A DNA stretch of 64,000 nt from Halomicrococcus gelatinilyticus (GCA_024227995.1 CP100466.1:310001-374000), one strand, 5' to 3'. Positions 7,400 through 16,442 are shown, counted from the first letter of the stretch. Numbers and translations are program-made. The notes: generated by a model from the sequence alone, not told the origin.

Positions 7400-8014
7400 T
7401 CAGGAGTACCGAACCACCGTCCGCTGGCACACGACCGGGAGCGTCGCCGCGTACTCGCGCTCGGGGAACAGCACCGTCACGTCGACGGTCCGCGGCGTCG
7501 CCTCGACGATGGCGTCGAACGACACCGACGGCTCGGAGACGAGGTCACCGTTCCGGTCGTACCTGTGCTCGTGGAAGACGACAGGGGCGAACTGCGCGTC
7601 CCGGTCGAGTTCGGGGGCTGACGGTGCGTCCTCCGCCGTCGTGCGGTCCAGTTCGGACAGCACCGCCTCGCCCTGCCCGACGGAGACGCCCGTTCCGGCG
7701 AGCGACTGCTCCGCCAGGAGCGAGTAGACGTGGTCGACGGCGTGGTCGGTGGCCCGCCGCGTCCCCCACTCGTCGAACGGCATCGTGGCGGTTTCTCCTC
7801 CGTCGAACTCCACGCGTACGGAGTCGCTCCCCGGGCGGTACTCGTACTCCCGCTCCGGTTCCGCCTCGATCGAGACCGGCGGTGCCCCACCCACCCGTTC
7901 GACCGGTTCGACGTCGGGGTCGAACTCGTCGTTCGCGTCGATGCCGTTCGAACAGCCCGCGAGGAGGAGCGAGAGGGCGGTTCCGGTGCCGGCGAGGACC
8001 GTTCGGCGATCCAT
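7400..8014 (-). CDS. Tat-exported lipoprotein, unknown function
   Basis: The 204-residue protein starts at 8014 with MDRRTVLAGTGTALSLLLAGC. This is a twin-arginine signal with a lipobox (LLAGC) placing the lipid-modified cysteine at residue 21. The mature part is acidic, with no recognised enzyme motif. It includes a stretch reading VRVEFDGGETATMPFDEWG and a C-terminal beta-rich region. It should face the outside of the membrane. A longer frame upstream of 8014 is rejected because it would bury the signal. It is divergent from a small membrane-protein gene at 8150, so the intervening region is a shared promoter. Haloarchaea have many orphan Tat lipoproteins of this sort. Confidence 0.75.
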   Translation of the reverse strand: MDRRTVLAGTGTALSLLLAGCSNGIDANDEFDPDVEPVERVGGAPPVSIEAEPEREYEYRPGSDSVRVEFDGGETATMPFDEWGTRRATDHAVDHVYSLLAEQSLAGTGVSVGQGEAVLSELDRTTAEDAPSAPELDRDAQFAPVVFHEHRYDRNGDLVSEPSVSFDAIVEATPRTVDVTVLFPEREYAATLPVVCQRTVVRYS

Positions 8015-8149
8015 GACTTCGCTCGTCACTTCGGTGGAATAAGCTTTCTGCAGACCGACGTCTCCGACGGTCGCCACGGGTCAAACGTCCACTTCGGACG
8101 TGCGTGTCGAGACGGTGACCTTTTTCGACAGCAGCACCTCGACTCCGGT

Positions 8150-8326
8150 ATGGAAGGGACGACGAAGGCGCTGCTCGTCGCGGCCATCGCTTTCATCGGC
8201 GCACTGGCGTTCCTCGCGCTCGCGGTCTACCCGTTCCAGTACGGTCCAGTAGAGAGCGCCGTGCTGGCCGGTCTCCTCGTCCTCGTCGCGCTGCTCGAGA
8301 CGGTGCTGGACCGGTCGTCGTTCTGA
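8150..8326 (+). CDS. Small two-helix membrane protein (58 aa)
   Basis: The ATG at 8150 opens a 58-residue protein, MEGTTKALLVAAIAFIGALA, with two hydrophobic helices (about residues 7-28 and 34-52) and a short polar tail. A CTTTTT stretch about 30 bases upstream is a possible promoter element. No family is recognised. It lies between two convergent and divergent lipoprotein genes without overlap. Confidence 0.6.
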   Translation: MEGTTKALLVAAIAFIGALAFLALAVYPFQYGPVESAVLAGLLVLVALLETVLDRSSF

Positions 8327-8356
8327 GGGTGTCCGGAACGAACCGCGGTCCAGGCG

Positions 8357-8836
8357 TCACCAGGAGCACACCTGGTCCGTCACCTCGACGTAGAGCCCGT
8401 AGTACGTCCCGTTCCGTTCGAGATACACCATCGTCGTCTCCTTCTGGTGCTGGCGTTGTTGCACGCGATCGACGAACCGTCCGAACGCCGGAGACGGGTC
8501 GCAGGTCGCGTAGCCGCCGTCGCCGGTGACCGTGCGAAGGATGTCCCGTTCGGCGGCCGTGAGGGCGCTAAATTCGACGTGGGCGAACCGGGCAGGGCGA
8601 CTGCGGCCCACCTCCTCGACGCTGATGACGCTGTCGTACAGCTCGTCCATGTCGTCGCGCTTTGCCGTCGTGACGCAGTCCGTCGACCGCTCCCACTCGG
8701 TGAGGTTCGTGCCGACGGGGGTATCAGTCGACGATTCGGTGGCCGGACTGCCGCCGTCCGAGAGACAGCCTGCGGTCGCACCGGGAGCGCCGACGGCGAG
8801 GGAGCGTAGCAGTCTGCGCCGCGATGTGGCGGGCAT
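8357..8836 (-). CDS. Tat-exported lipoprotein, unknown function
   Basis: The 159-residue protein starts at 8836 as MPATSRRRLLRSLAVGAPGATAGC. The R-R-R-L-L Tat motif and the TAGC lipobox predict export and lipid attachment at Cys24. The mature part has two or three cysteines (in STDCVTT, YATCDPS and DQVCSW), which could form disulfides outside the cell. It contains AAERDILRTV, a helix also seen in other haloarchaeal lipoproteins, and ends with YYGLYVEV. The function is unknown. The frame continues upstream to 9166, but that extension overlaps the divergent promoter and lacks acidic bias. Confidence 0.7.
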   Translation of the reverse strand: MPATSRRRLLRSLAVGAPGATAGCLSDGGSPATESSTDTPVGTNLTEWERSTDCVTTAKRDDMDELYDSVISVEEVGRSRPARFAHVEFSALTAAERDILRTVTGDGGYATCDPSPAFGRFVDRVQQRQHQKETTMVYLERNGTYYGLYVEVTDQVCSW

Positions 8837-9065
8837 GTCACGCGGTGTGAACGTGTCGGAACAGGTAGCTACGGGACGGCGACCATCGTCGCCGTCCAGC
8901 GTCGTCGACGGACTGCAGACGGCTGCCGGGCCGTCGAGGTGGCAGTAGCTTTTCCGGTGCGGTCCTGTGCCAGCGACGGCGGGACCGGCCACGACGGCCG
9001 CCCGGGGGCGGGAAGTACTGACACCACCCACAACGCTTTTTCTGGGGCCGCGAACAACTCTCCCT

Positions 9066-10676
9066 ATGGATGCCCCCACGCCCCGGACGCTGCCGCCGCT
9101 CTTCCGCAGGGCGCTCGAGAAGCACGCCGACCGTACCGCCGTCGTGTCCGGGGAGCGCCGACTCACCTACGGCGACCTCGACGCCCGGTCGTCGGCGCTG
9201 GCGAACGCGCTCGTCGGGATGGGCGTCGACCCGGGGGACAGGGTGGCGGTCCTGCTGTCGAACCGACCAGCGTACGTCGTCGTCGACCTGGCCATCGTGG
9301 CTGCCGGGGCGGCCCGCCTGCCGCTGAACCCGATGCTCTCGCCGTCGGAGGTCGAGCACGTCCTCTCGGACTCCGGTGCCTCCACGGTGGTCTGCGACGC
9401 TGCGCACGCGGACGTGCTGGCCGAGGTCGCGCCTGCGCTCGCGACGTCGCTTGACGTCGTGCTCGTCGGCGGTGACGAGGCCGAGACGCCACGGATCGAG
9501 AACGCGACGGTCAGTCGGTACGACGACCTGCTGGCGGAGGAGTCGACGACCCCGCCGGCCGTCGACGTCGAACCCGGGGACGTGGCGGGGCACTTCTACA
9601 CCGGCGGCACGACGGGCCAGCCGAAGGGCGTCGTCTACTCGCAGGCGGGACTCGCGGCGAGCCTCTACGCCCATCTCGCGGAACTCGGGTTCGACGGGTG
9701 CGACACCGGACTGGTCGTCACGCCGCTGTCGCACTCGGCCGGCACGTTCCTCTGGGCGAACCTGCTGGCCGGCGCGACCACCGTGATACGGGACGGGTTC
9801 GACGTCGAGCGGACCCTCGGGACCATCGAGTCGCGGGAGGTGACGTGGACGTTCATGGTCCCGACGATGGTGTACCGCCTCCTCGACAGGGGCGTCGACG
9901 AGTGGGACCTCGCCTCGCTGGACAGGCTACTGTACGGTGCCGCGCCGATGCGTCCCGACCGACTCCGCGAGGGCATCGAGGCGCTCGGCCCCGTCTTCTT
10001 CCAGTTCTACGGCCAGACGGAGGTGCCGAACCTCGTCACGACGCTGGGGCGTCAGGAGCACGCCGCCGCTGCGGCGGCGAGCGACGCGGACGGCGACGAC
10101 CGGGCAAAGCGCCTCCGGTCCGCCGGTCAGCCGTGTCTCCTCGTCGACGTCCGCATCGTCGACCCGGAGACGGGCGACCCCCGCCCCACGGGAGAGCCGG
10201 GCGAGGTCGCGGTGGCCTCCCCCTACGCGTTCGAGAGGTATCACGAGCGCCCCGAGGAGACCGCACGCACGCTCCGGGACGGCTGGGTTCACACCGGCGA
10301 CGTCGGGCGGTTCGACGAGGACGGCTACCTCTACCTGCTCGACCGCAAGCGCGACGTGATCATCACGGGCGGGATGAACGTCTACAGTCACGAGGTCGAG
10401 GACGCCCTCGGCGACCATCCCGAGATACGCGACGTGGCGGTGTTCGGCATCCCGGACGACGACTGGGGCGAGGCGGTCCACGCGGTCGTCGTCGCCGGCT
10501 CGGAGGCGCTGACCGCCGGCGACGTGAGAGCGCACGCGGACGAACTGCTCGCCGACTACAAGAAGCCGAAGTCCGTGGCGTTCGCCGACGACCTCCCGAC
10601 GACGGCCCACGGCAAGGTGGACAAGGCCACCCTGCGCGATCCGTACTGGGAGGACGCCGACCGCTCCGTGAACTGA
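9066..10676 (+). CDS. AMP-forming acyl-CoA synthetase / CoA ligase
   Basis: The 536-residue product is an ANL-superfamily ligase that adenylates a carboxylic acid and transfers it to CoA in the cytoplasm. The phosphate-binding loop YTGGTTGQPKG lies at about residue 179. The FYGQTE adenine-binding motif is in the middle. The hinge region has DGWVHTGDVGRFDEDGYLYL, then DRKRDVIITGGMNVYS, and the catalytic lysine lies in the C-terminal TAHGKVDKATL. All core motifs are intact. The substrate is probably a fatty or aromatic acid; sequence alone does not say. It is a single gene, with promoter-like ACGCTTTTTC about 30 bases before the ATG. Confidence 0.9.
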   Translation: MDAPTPRTLPPLFRRALEKHADRTAVVSGERRLTYGDLDARSSALANALVGMGVDPGDRVAVLLSNRPAYVVVDLAIVAAGAARLPLNPMLSPSEVEHVLSDSGASTVVCDAAHADVLAEVAPALATSLDVVLVGGDEAETPRIENATVSRYDDLLAEESTTPPAVDVEPGDVAGHFYTGGTTGQPKGVVYSQAGLAASLYAHLAELGFDGCDTGLVVTPLSHSAGTFLWANLLAGATTVIRDGFDVERTLGTIESREVTWTFMVPTMVYRLLDRGVDEWDLASLDRLLYGAAPMRPDRLREGIEALGPVFFQFYGQTEVPNLVTTLGRQEHAAAAAASDADGDDRAKRLRSAGQPCLLVDVRIVDPETGDPRPTGEPGEVAVASPYAFERYHERPEETARTLRDGWVHTGDVGRFDEDGYLYLLDRKRDVIITGGMNVYSHEVEDALGDHPEIRDVAVFGIPDDDWGEAVHAVVVAGSEALTAGDVRAHADELLADYKKPKSVAFADDLPTTAHGKVDKATLRDPYWEDADRSVN

Positions 10677-10797
10677 ACGGGCGCACGAACGTCCACGGTA
10701 AGGTCCCGGACGAGCGGCCGAACCCGTCCGACGAACTGCATCGACGGCGCGTGGTCGGGAACTCGAACGCTGCAGCCTCCGAGGAACGGCGGGCCGT

Positions 10798-12084
10798 TCA
10801 CTCGTCGCTGTATCGTTTGAGCCCGAGCGCACCGCCGATGCTGGCGATGCCGGCTAGCACGCCGAACCCGGGCTGGTTCGTCTTCGTCGTGGTGGACGAG
10901 GTCGATGCCTCGTTCCCCTCCCCCGCAGACCCGGTCCCCGTCGTGGGTCCGGCGTCCACGCTGGAACTCGTGGCCGTCGTCGTTCCCGTGCCCGTCGTCG
11001 TGGTAGCCGGCGTGGTCGTGGTAGTCGAGGTCGGCGGCGTGGTCGTCGACGTTGTCGTGGTGGACGTGCTCGTCGTGGTTGTCGTCCCGGACCCGTCGGT
11101 GACGCCGAGGTCGGCGAGCGCGTCGCGGAGGGTGACGATGTCGACGTTCCGGTCTTTCGCCATCTGGATCACCATCCGGATGCGGGACGGCGAGAGCTTC
11201 TCCGTCGCCCAGCTGTGACCACCCAGGATTCCGAGCGTGTCCTCGGACGCGACCCGGTCGAGGAACGTCCCGAGTTCGTCCTTCGTGATCTTCCCACGGC
11301 GGAACATCGTCCTGGAGAGGTGCGGGAGCTGTATCCCGTCGGCGTGGTGGATCTGGCCGCGGCCGCCGATGGCGAGCCCACCGTTCGCGACGGCGGTGTA
11401 GTGCTCGTCGACGAGTTCCTGCGTCCGTCGCCCGTACCCGCCGTACGGCATCACGATGTTCGAGACGTCGACGCCGTACTCCTCGATCTGCCGTTTCGAC
11501 TCGCGGAGCGACGTCCGAAGGACGGCGTCTGAGTACCGTTCGGTCACGCCGTCGCTGGCCGTGAACGCCTGCCCGACCGGCGACTCGAGCTCCACGAACT
11601 CCCCCTTCTCGTCGGAGCCGTTACCTGTCACAGTGACGGTCGTCGACCGCGTTCCGTCGCTGACGACGAGTTCGTCCCCGGGGACCTTGCCGTGGACGTT
11701 CGTGCTCACGTGGAGTTTCCGGTCGCCGGACGCGACGTCGCGCGTGACCTCGACGGCAGCCAGTAGGCGGTGCTGGACGGTGTGGGACATGATTTCCCAG
11801 CCCTCGTCTTCCAGCGTCCGGAGCTGTGACGCGCTGAGGGCGCTGCCTCCTCCGACGTACGACGCCACCACGGCGGAACAGCCCGGGACGCCCTCCTTGC
11901 GGTGGGCCTTCCGGTACGTGTTGGTGTAATCCTCGACCGGGCCGTCGTCGTAGGTGAACACCAGCTTGCCGTTCGACGAGGAGGCGGAGAGCGCCGTCCC
12001 CGCGACCATCGCCGACCCGGCGATAGCCAGGCCGTTCCGAAGGACGGCGCGACGCGTCGACGAAGACGTCCCGTCGCTCGCCAT
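10798..12084 (-). CDS. Secreted polysaccharide deacetylase-like protein with PGF-CTERM anchor
   Basis: The 428-residue protein has a Tat-like N-terminus (STRRAVLRNGLAIAG), then a NodB-type domain. Metal-site residues are TYDDGP (44-49) and HTVQH (101-105). About 70 beta-rich residues are inserted between the HxxxH motif and the next NodB motif (VMPYGGYGRR). After residue 330 comes a linker almost wholly of Thr/Ser with some Gly and Pro, then QPGFGVLAGIASIGGALGLK and a short charged end. This is a PGF-CTERM sorting signal, processed by archaeosortase in relatives. It would remove acyl groups from surface glycans. Its start overlaps the upstream deacetylase-like gene by one base. A paralogue lies at 47880-49016. 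Confidence 0.8.
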   Translation of the reverse strand: MASDGTSSSTRRAVLRNGLAIAGSAMVAGTALSASSSNGKLVFTYDDGPVEDYTNTYRKAHRKEGVPGCSAVVASYVGGGSALSASQLRTLEDEGWEIMSHTVQHRLLAAVEVTRDVASGDRKLHVSTNVHGKVPGDELVVSDGTRSTTVTVTGNGSDEKGEFVELESPVGQAFTASDGVTERYSDAVLRTSLRESKRQIEEYGVDVSNIVMPYGGYGRRTQELVDEHYTAVANGGLAIGGRGQIHHADGIQLPHLSRTMFRRGKITKDELGTFLDRVASEDTLGILGGHSWATEKLSPSRIRMVIQMAKDRNVDIVTLRDALADLGVTDGSGTTTTTSTSTTTTSTTTPPTSTTTTTPATTTTGTGTTTATSSSVDAGPTTGTGSAGEGNEASTSSTTTKTNQPGFGVLAGIASIGGALGLKRYSDE

Positions 12085-12929
12085 CACTTCCTCCCGGGGA
12101 TACCGGTGCTGGCTATCGAGCGAAGCGTTCGCAAGACGCGCGCTGGCGAGCCGAACCGTCCGTCGGCCTGTCGAACGGTGTTGACGGTGTTCGCCACCGA
12201 CTTCCCGGTCTCCGCGGCGAGGTCCCAGCTGACCCGTTCCAGGCGCTGGACCCCTGACGTCGCCCATCGACTCGGATGCGCGAGCAGGTAGACGGACGGA
12301 CAGTCGCCGGATTCGAGCGCCTGTACCACGTCGTCGGTCGAGCGGACCGCGCCGAACCCCGGGACGGACGCGTCCCAGTCGCGACCGGTGTCGGACAGGT
12401 ACATCCGGTCGCTGCTACCGTCGTCGTCGGCGTCGATTTCGTACGCTCTCCCGACGAGGTCGTAGTCGGCCGGCGTCCGGGTGTCTTCGTTCCACATGTC
12501 AATGTTCAGGTGCGGGGAGAGAGCGTTCCCGTGGGCGCAGACGGTCTCGATGGGGACGTGCTGGCGGAACGACGCGAGGTTGGCTGCGAATCGCGTGTGC
12601 GCCCGGTGTGGGTTGCCGCGTTCCTTCACGAAGTCCTCGTAGTGGTAGCCGATCTCGTGTCCGTTCGAGGCCATCTGCTTCGCGATCTCCGGGTCGAACG
12701 TGCTCGTCCTGAAGTAGTACGTCGCGTCGATGCCGAGGTCGGCCTCGACGTCGGCGAGCGCGACGGCGTTGCTGACGCGCCGATCGACGTCGTGCCGGAG
12801 GACTATCGACCGGGGAGCCGTCTCGGCCGCGTCGAGGTACTCGGCGACGGTGTAGAACTCGTAATCGTGGTCCAGGGCGGCACGCAACAACCGCCTGTAA
12901 TCCGGTAGGCCGAAACCAGATAATTGCAT
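12084..12929 (-). CDS. Polysaccharide deacetylase-like (NodB fold) protein
   Basis: The 281-residue protein has no signal peptide. It contains IVLRHDVDRRVSNA (NodB motif 1 variant with the Asp pair R-H-D-V-D), then NGHEIGYHYEDF, an H-x-x-x-H-like motif 2. This matches the cytoplasmic polysaccharide-deacetylase-like family often found in archaeal surface-glycan loci. Its stop overlaps the ATG of the secreted deacetylase by one base, so the two are co-translated. I infer a shared pathway, one acting inside and one outside, on an amino-sugar glycan. The catalytic metal ligands look plausible, but the substrate is unknown. Confidence 0.75.
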   Translation of the reverse strand: MQLSGFGLPDYRRLLRAALDHDYEFYTVAEYLDAAETAPRSIVLRHDVDRRVSNAVALADVEADLGIDATYYFRTSTFDPEIAKQMASNGHEIGYHYEDFVKERGNPHRAHTRFAANLASFRQHVPIETVCAHGNALSPHLNIDMWNEDTRTPADYDLVGRAYEIDADDDGSSDRMYLSDTGRDWDASVPGFGAVRSTDDVVQALESGDCPSVYLLAHPSRWATSGVQRLERVSWDLAAETGKSVANTVNTVRQADGRFGSPARVLRTLRSIASTGIPGRK

Positions 12930-12978
12930 GGTTCGACCGGCAAATAAAGCGACGGCATTGATTGTTATGAGTCGGATA

Positions 12979-13045
12979 CTAACCGGATAAGGTCCGCTTT
13001 CCGTCGCTGTGGCGGCGCATACAACTCGAGCCTAACCGGATACGG
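12979..13045. repeat. Pair of 14-nt direct repeats in an intergenic region
   Basis: CTAACCGGATAAGG at 12979-12992 recurs as CTAACCGGATACGG at 13032-13045, with one mismatch and a 53-base offset. The rest of 12930-13166 shows no gene. The repeats could be regulator sites for the divergently placed deacetylase operon, or chance. Confidence 0.35.
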
Positions 13046-13166
13046 CCTCCCTTCTGCGGGCCTGGGGTCGCCTGCAGGGCGGGACTACCCGACCACGACC
13101 CGACCTGGACCGCCGACTGCGGTCCGGAACGCGCCGGTTGTCACGGAGCGCCCGTGGGACTCGGGG

Positions 13167-13868
13167 TCACTTCGGCACCCAGACCAGTGGCGCGTGGTCC
13201 CACGCCCAGCGTTGCTCGGGCCTCTCGGTGAACTCCCAGAAGCTCCGCGGCCAGGTACCGAGCGCGTCGCGTATCTGGCGGTAGGAGAGGGTGCTTTCGC
13301 CGTCGAGGACGAGCTTGAACCGCTCCTCGAACCGGCCGGGGTCGAAGCCCTCCGGCGCGTGCTCGTCGGGGTCGTCGAGGAGACGGTGGTAGTGGGCCCG
13401 ACCGCCGCGGTTGATGTATCCCAGCACGAGGGAACCGCCTGGGGCGACGGCGTCGTAGAGGGCCTGGAGTGCGCGTTCGGAGTCAGCGACGTACGCGAGC
13501 GTGCCGAAGGTGAGCACGACGTCGAACTGGCGGCCGGGGTCGAATTCGGGAAGGACTGTGCGCTCGAAGTCGACGTTCTCGTACCCCTCGTCACGCGCTC
13601 GCTCGCGGTTCTCGTCGAGGATCGTCTCGGCCGCGTCGTAGCCGACGACTGCGGTCTCGGGGTGGCGGTCGGCGACGTGGAAGGCGACGATGCCGGGACC
13701 ACAGCCGACGTCCGCGAACGAATCGGGGACGCCCTTCGCGTCGAAGAGGTCGTCGAGCAGTCCGCGCACGTGGTGCGTGCTCGGCGTCGCGCTGTCGCGG
13801 TCGTCGTCGTCGGCTTCGTGCCAGAACTCGTTCCAGTCGATGGTGGCGTCGTGGGTCGCGTCGGTCAT
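13167..13868 (-). CDS. Class I SAM-dependent methyltransferase
   Basis: The 233-residue product starts at 13868 (MTDATHDATIDWNEFWHEAD). Motif I is FADVGCGPGIVAFHVA at about residues 50-65, with VVGYDAAETIL as the acidic strand-2 loop. A DVVLTFGTLAYVADSERAL segment follows, and APGGSLVLGYINRGG is the post-motif region. It resembles the Methyltransf_25/UbiE-like family. The C-terminal third is unusual in its Trp-rich end (WPRSFWEFTE, WAWDHAPLVWVPK). The frame runs open to 13979, but the added segment is Ser/Thr/Pro-rich with no good upstream context. Its substrate is unknown. It lies just downstream of the aminotransferase operon. Confidence 0.8.
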   Translation of the reverse strand: MTDATHDATIDWNEFWHEADDDDRDSATPSTHHVRGLLDDLFDAKGVPDSFADVGCGPGIVAFHVADRHPETAVVGYDAAETILDENRERARDEGYENVDFERTVLPEFDPGRQFDVVLTFGTLAYVADSERALQALYDAVAPGGSLVLGYINRGGRAHYHRLLDDPDEHAPEGFDPGRFEERFKLVLDGESTLSYRQIRDALGTWPRSFWEFTERPEQRWAWDHAPLVWVPK

Positions 13869-14088
13869 GGTCGAACTGTTGGTGATTCGGACCGCGGGCG
13901 CTCCCCGGACCGGTGGCTGGTCGGTGTCCTGTTCGTCCGTCACGGCGCCCAGTGTAGACGAAATCGAGCGCTTGAGCAAAAGCTATGGGGAACTACTACA
14001 AGAATCCGGCGATATAATTTCACCGTCTCCCTTGCTTAAGAATCGTCGTATGGGGTGATAAAACTTTGGGAAGAAGGACGCCGGTGCC

Positions 14089-15516
14089 CTACACCGACAG
14101 CTCCGCTTCCACGTCGGCGAACGTCGCGTGCATCCGCTCGACGATGTCGTCGACGTCGTCCTCGCCGACCGTCAGCGGCGGCGTGATGAGCGTGTGGTCG
14201 CCGCGCTCGCCGTCGACGTGCGTGCCGCTCGGGTACGTGATGATGCCGTTGTCCAGCCCCCGCTCGAACAGGAGGCCCTGGAACTCGGCACCGGTCTCGG
14301 CCAGCGGCTCCTTCGTCTCGCGGTCCTGGACGAACTCGACGCCGACCATCAGCCCCTTGCCGCGGACGTCGCCCACCATGTCGTAGTCGTAGAACTCCTG
14401 GCACCGTTCGAGGAGGTACTCGCCGACCGTGCGGGCGTTCGCCACGAGGTCGTGGTCCTGCATGTACTGGAGGACCGCCGTCCCGATGGCCGCGGAGGTG
14501 GGGTTGAAGCAGTAGGTGTGGCCGTGCTGGAAGCCGTCCTCGACGTCCTCGAAGACGTCGGCGACGCGCTCGTGGGGCATCGTCCCGCCGACCGGGGTGT
14601 ACCCGCCGGACATCCCCTTCGCCCCTGTGATGATGTCGGGGGTGACGTCCCAGTGTTCGATGGCGAAGTTCTCGCCCGTCCGCCCGAACCCGGCCATCAC
14701 CTCGTCGACGACGAACAGGACGTCGTACTCGTCGCAGATCTCCCGGACGCGCTCGAAGTAGCCGTCGTGGGGGTACGCGCCGCCGTTGGCCGCGCCGGTC
14801 ACGGGTTCGGCGATGAACGCCGCGACCGACTCCGGTCCCTCGTCCTGGATGATGCGCTCGACCTCGTCGGCGCACTCGACGCCGCAGTCGCGCCCGCCCT
14901 CGCTTCCGTCAGAGCGGAGCTCTGACGACGTTCGCGCGCCTCCGGCGCCCTCACCCCCGCAGAACTCGCAACGGTACGGCGAGGCGCTCGGTGCCTTCGG
15001 GAAGTTCTGGAACAGCGGTTCCATCTTGTCCTTGCGGGCGGGGAAGCCCGAGAGCGCCATCGCGCCGGCCGTGTTGCCGTGGTAGCTCCGCCGGCGCGAG
15101 ATGACCTTGTACTTGCGCTCGTCGCCGCGCTCGAAGTGGTACTGGCGGGCCATCTTCACGGCGCTCTCGTTGGCCTCCGAGCCGCTGCCGACCAGCCAGG
15201 TGTGTTCGAAGCCGTCGGGCGTGAACTCCGCGATCTTCTCGGTGTACTCCATCGCGGGCTCGTTGGCAAAGAGCATGCTGGAGGTGTACTCCAGGGTCTC
15301 GATCTGCTCGCGGGCGGCCTCGGCGATCGCCTCGCGGCCGTGGCCGATGTTGACGTTCTGGTTGCCGGAGATGGCGTCGACGTAGCGGTTGCCGTCGGCG
15401 TCCCAGACGTGGTGGCCCTCGCCGCGCACGATGGTGACGTACTCCTTCTGGAACGCGCGGGGGAACATCCCGCCGAGTTCGGTGCCTGGCGTCGTTGTTC
15501 GTGGTCGCTCTGTCAT
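14089..15516 (-). CDS. Class III PLP-dependent aminotransferase
   Basis: The 475-residue enzyme transfers an amino group from an omega-amino substrate to an oxo acid using pyridoxal phosphate. Visible are the VGSGSEANESAVKMAR phosphate-site motif, the cofactor Asp in FVVDEVMAGFGRTG, and the Schiff-base lysine in DIITGAKGMSGGY. A cysteine cluster (CEFC and CGVEC) sits near residues 190-215, as in the second aminotransferase of this locus. Here the pairs are separated by about 20 extra residues encoded around a DNA palindrome (14907-14927). It is the last gene of the operon, and its ATG overlaps the CoA-transferase stop by four bases. The substrate is probably the amine released by the M20 enzyme. 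Confidence 0.88.
   Translation of the reverse strand: MTERPRTTTPGTELGGMFPRAFQKEYVTIVRGEGHHVWDADGNRYVDAISGNQNVNIGHGREAIAEAAREQIETLEYTSSMLFANEPAMEYTEKIAEFTPDGFEHTWLVGSGSEANESAVKMARQYHFERGDERKYKVISRRRSYHGNTAGAMALSGFPARKDKMEPLFQNFPKAPSASPYRCEFCGGEGAGGARTSSELRSDGSEGGRDCGVECADEVERIIQDEGPESVAAFIAEPVTGAANGGAYPHDGYFERVREICDEYDVLFVVDEVMAGFGRTGENFAIEHWDVTPDIITGAKGMSGGYTPVGGTMPHERVADVFEDVEDGFQHGHTYCFNPTSAAIGTAVLQYMQDHDLVANARTVGEYLLERCQEFYDYDMVGDVRGKGLMVGVEFVQDRETKEPLAETGAEFQGLLFERGLDNGIITYPSGTHVDGERGDHTLITPPLTVGEDDVDDIVERMHATFADVEAELSV
14907..14927. repeat. Palindromic in-frame insertion inside the aminotransferase gene
   Basis: A perfect inverted repeat CGTCAGAGC-GGA-GCTCTGACG (nine-base arms, three-base loop) lies in coding sequence. 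On the coding strand it encodes part of a Ser/Asp/Gly-rich segment between two cysteine pairs. The paralogous aminotransferase at 23583 lacks this extra stretch, so this looks like a small palindromic element inserted without breaking the frame. Confidence 0.55.
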
Positions 15517-16442
15517 AGTTCCATCAGTTTCTCCCAGTGTGCTTCGACCTCCTCGGTCCACTCCTCGAAGCCGACGTCGTAGATGCGGTCGGTGCCGCGG
15601 AGGACGATGTCGGTCGGGTCGATGGCCCGGAGCATCGCCACCTCACCGCGGGTCGGAACGGGCGTCGTCGTGACGTCGTCGGCGACCGCGAGGTCCCACT
15701 GGACCTCCTCGCGCACCTCATCGACCGAGACGCCGGGGTGGGTCGACGACAGGGTCATCTCCTTCGTGTCGTCGTCGAACCGGAACACGGCCATGTCCGT
15801 GATGACCGCCTCGGGACCGCCGCCCTCGAAGCCGAGTTCTTCGCGCGCGCCGGGGCCGTCGAGGTAGCCCGGGGCGGTCACGTAGTCGACGTCGGTGGTG
15901 AACGCACGGCGGTGCTGGCGCATCATCACGACCGTCCGGCCGCAGGAGGTCATGATGTCGTTGCTCCCGCCCGACCCGGGCAGGCGCACCTTCGGCCGCT
16001 CGTAGGTCCCCTCGTCGCCGGTGACGACCGTGGAGTTGGTGTTGCCGTACTTGTCAATCTGGCCCGCCCCGATGATGCCGACGTCGAACAGCCCGCGCTG
16101 GTTGTCCATGAAGATTTGCATCTGGTCGGTCGCGACGAGCGACCCGACGCCCAGCACGCTGTCGGAGATGGACTGCACCACGCCCGGCGGCTGGGAGCCG
16201 ACGTAGCCGGACTCGGTGACGAGCTGGCAGTCGGGCGCGCGGGTGTGCTTGGCGAGCACGCCCGAGATGAGCGACATCCCGACGCCGATGAACGCCGTCT
16301 CGCCGTCACCGATCTCGTGGGACGCGGTCACCGCGAGCAGTTCGGTCAGCGAGTAGTCGTCGGCCGGTTCGTGTGGGTCTTCGACGTCGATGGGGTACTC
16401 GAAGTCCGGGTCGCCGGTCCTTTCAGGTTGCATCTCGCTCAT
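15513..16442 (-). CDS. CoA-transferase beta subunit (glutaconate CoA-transferase-like)
   Basis: The 309-residue protein is the second subunit of a family I CoA-transferase. The motif LVTESGYVGSQPPGV contains the E-S-G glutamate (Glu77) that forms the CoA thioester in GctB enzymes. Its presence argues for a true transferase and not the IpdB-type hydrolase, which lacks it. The C-terminal DVTTTPVPTRGEVAMLRAID strand is also typical. The ATG overlaps the alpha-subunit stop by four bases (ATGA), and its own stop overlaps the aminotransferase start in the same way. It would activate a carboxylate made in this locus as a CoA thioester for beta-oxidation-like breakdown. Confidence 0.85.
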   Translation of the reverse strand: MSEMQPERTGDPDFEYPIDVEDPHEPADDYSLTELLAVTASHEIGDGETAFIGVGMSLISGVLAKHTRAPDCQLVTESGYVGSQPPGVVQSISDSVLGVGSLVATDQMQIFMDNQRGLFDVGIIGAGQIDKYGNTNSTVVTGDEGTYERPKVRLPGSGGSNDIMTSCGRTVVMMRQHRRAFTTDVDYVTAPGYLDGPGAREELGFEGGGPEAVITDMAVFRFDDDTKEMTLSSTHPGVSVDEVREEVQWDLAVADDVTTTPVPTRGEVAMLRAIDPTDIVLRGTDRIYDVGFEEWTEEVEAHWEKLMEL

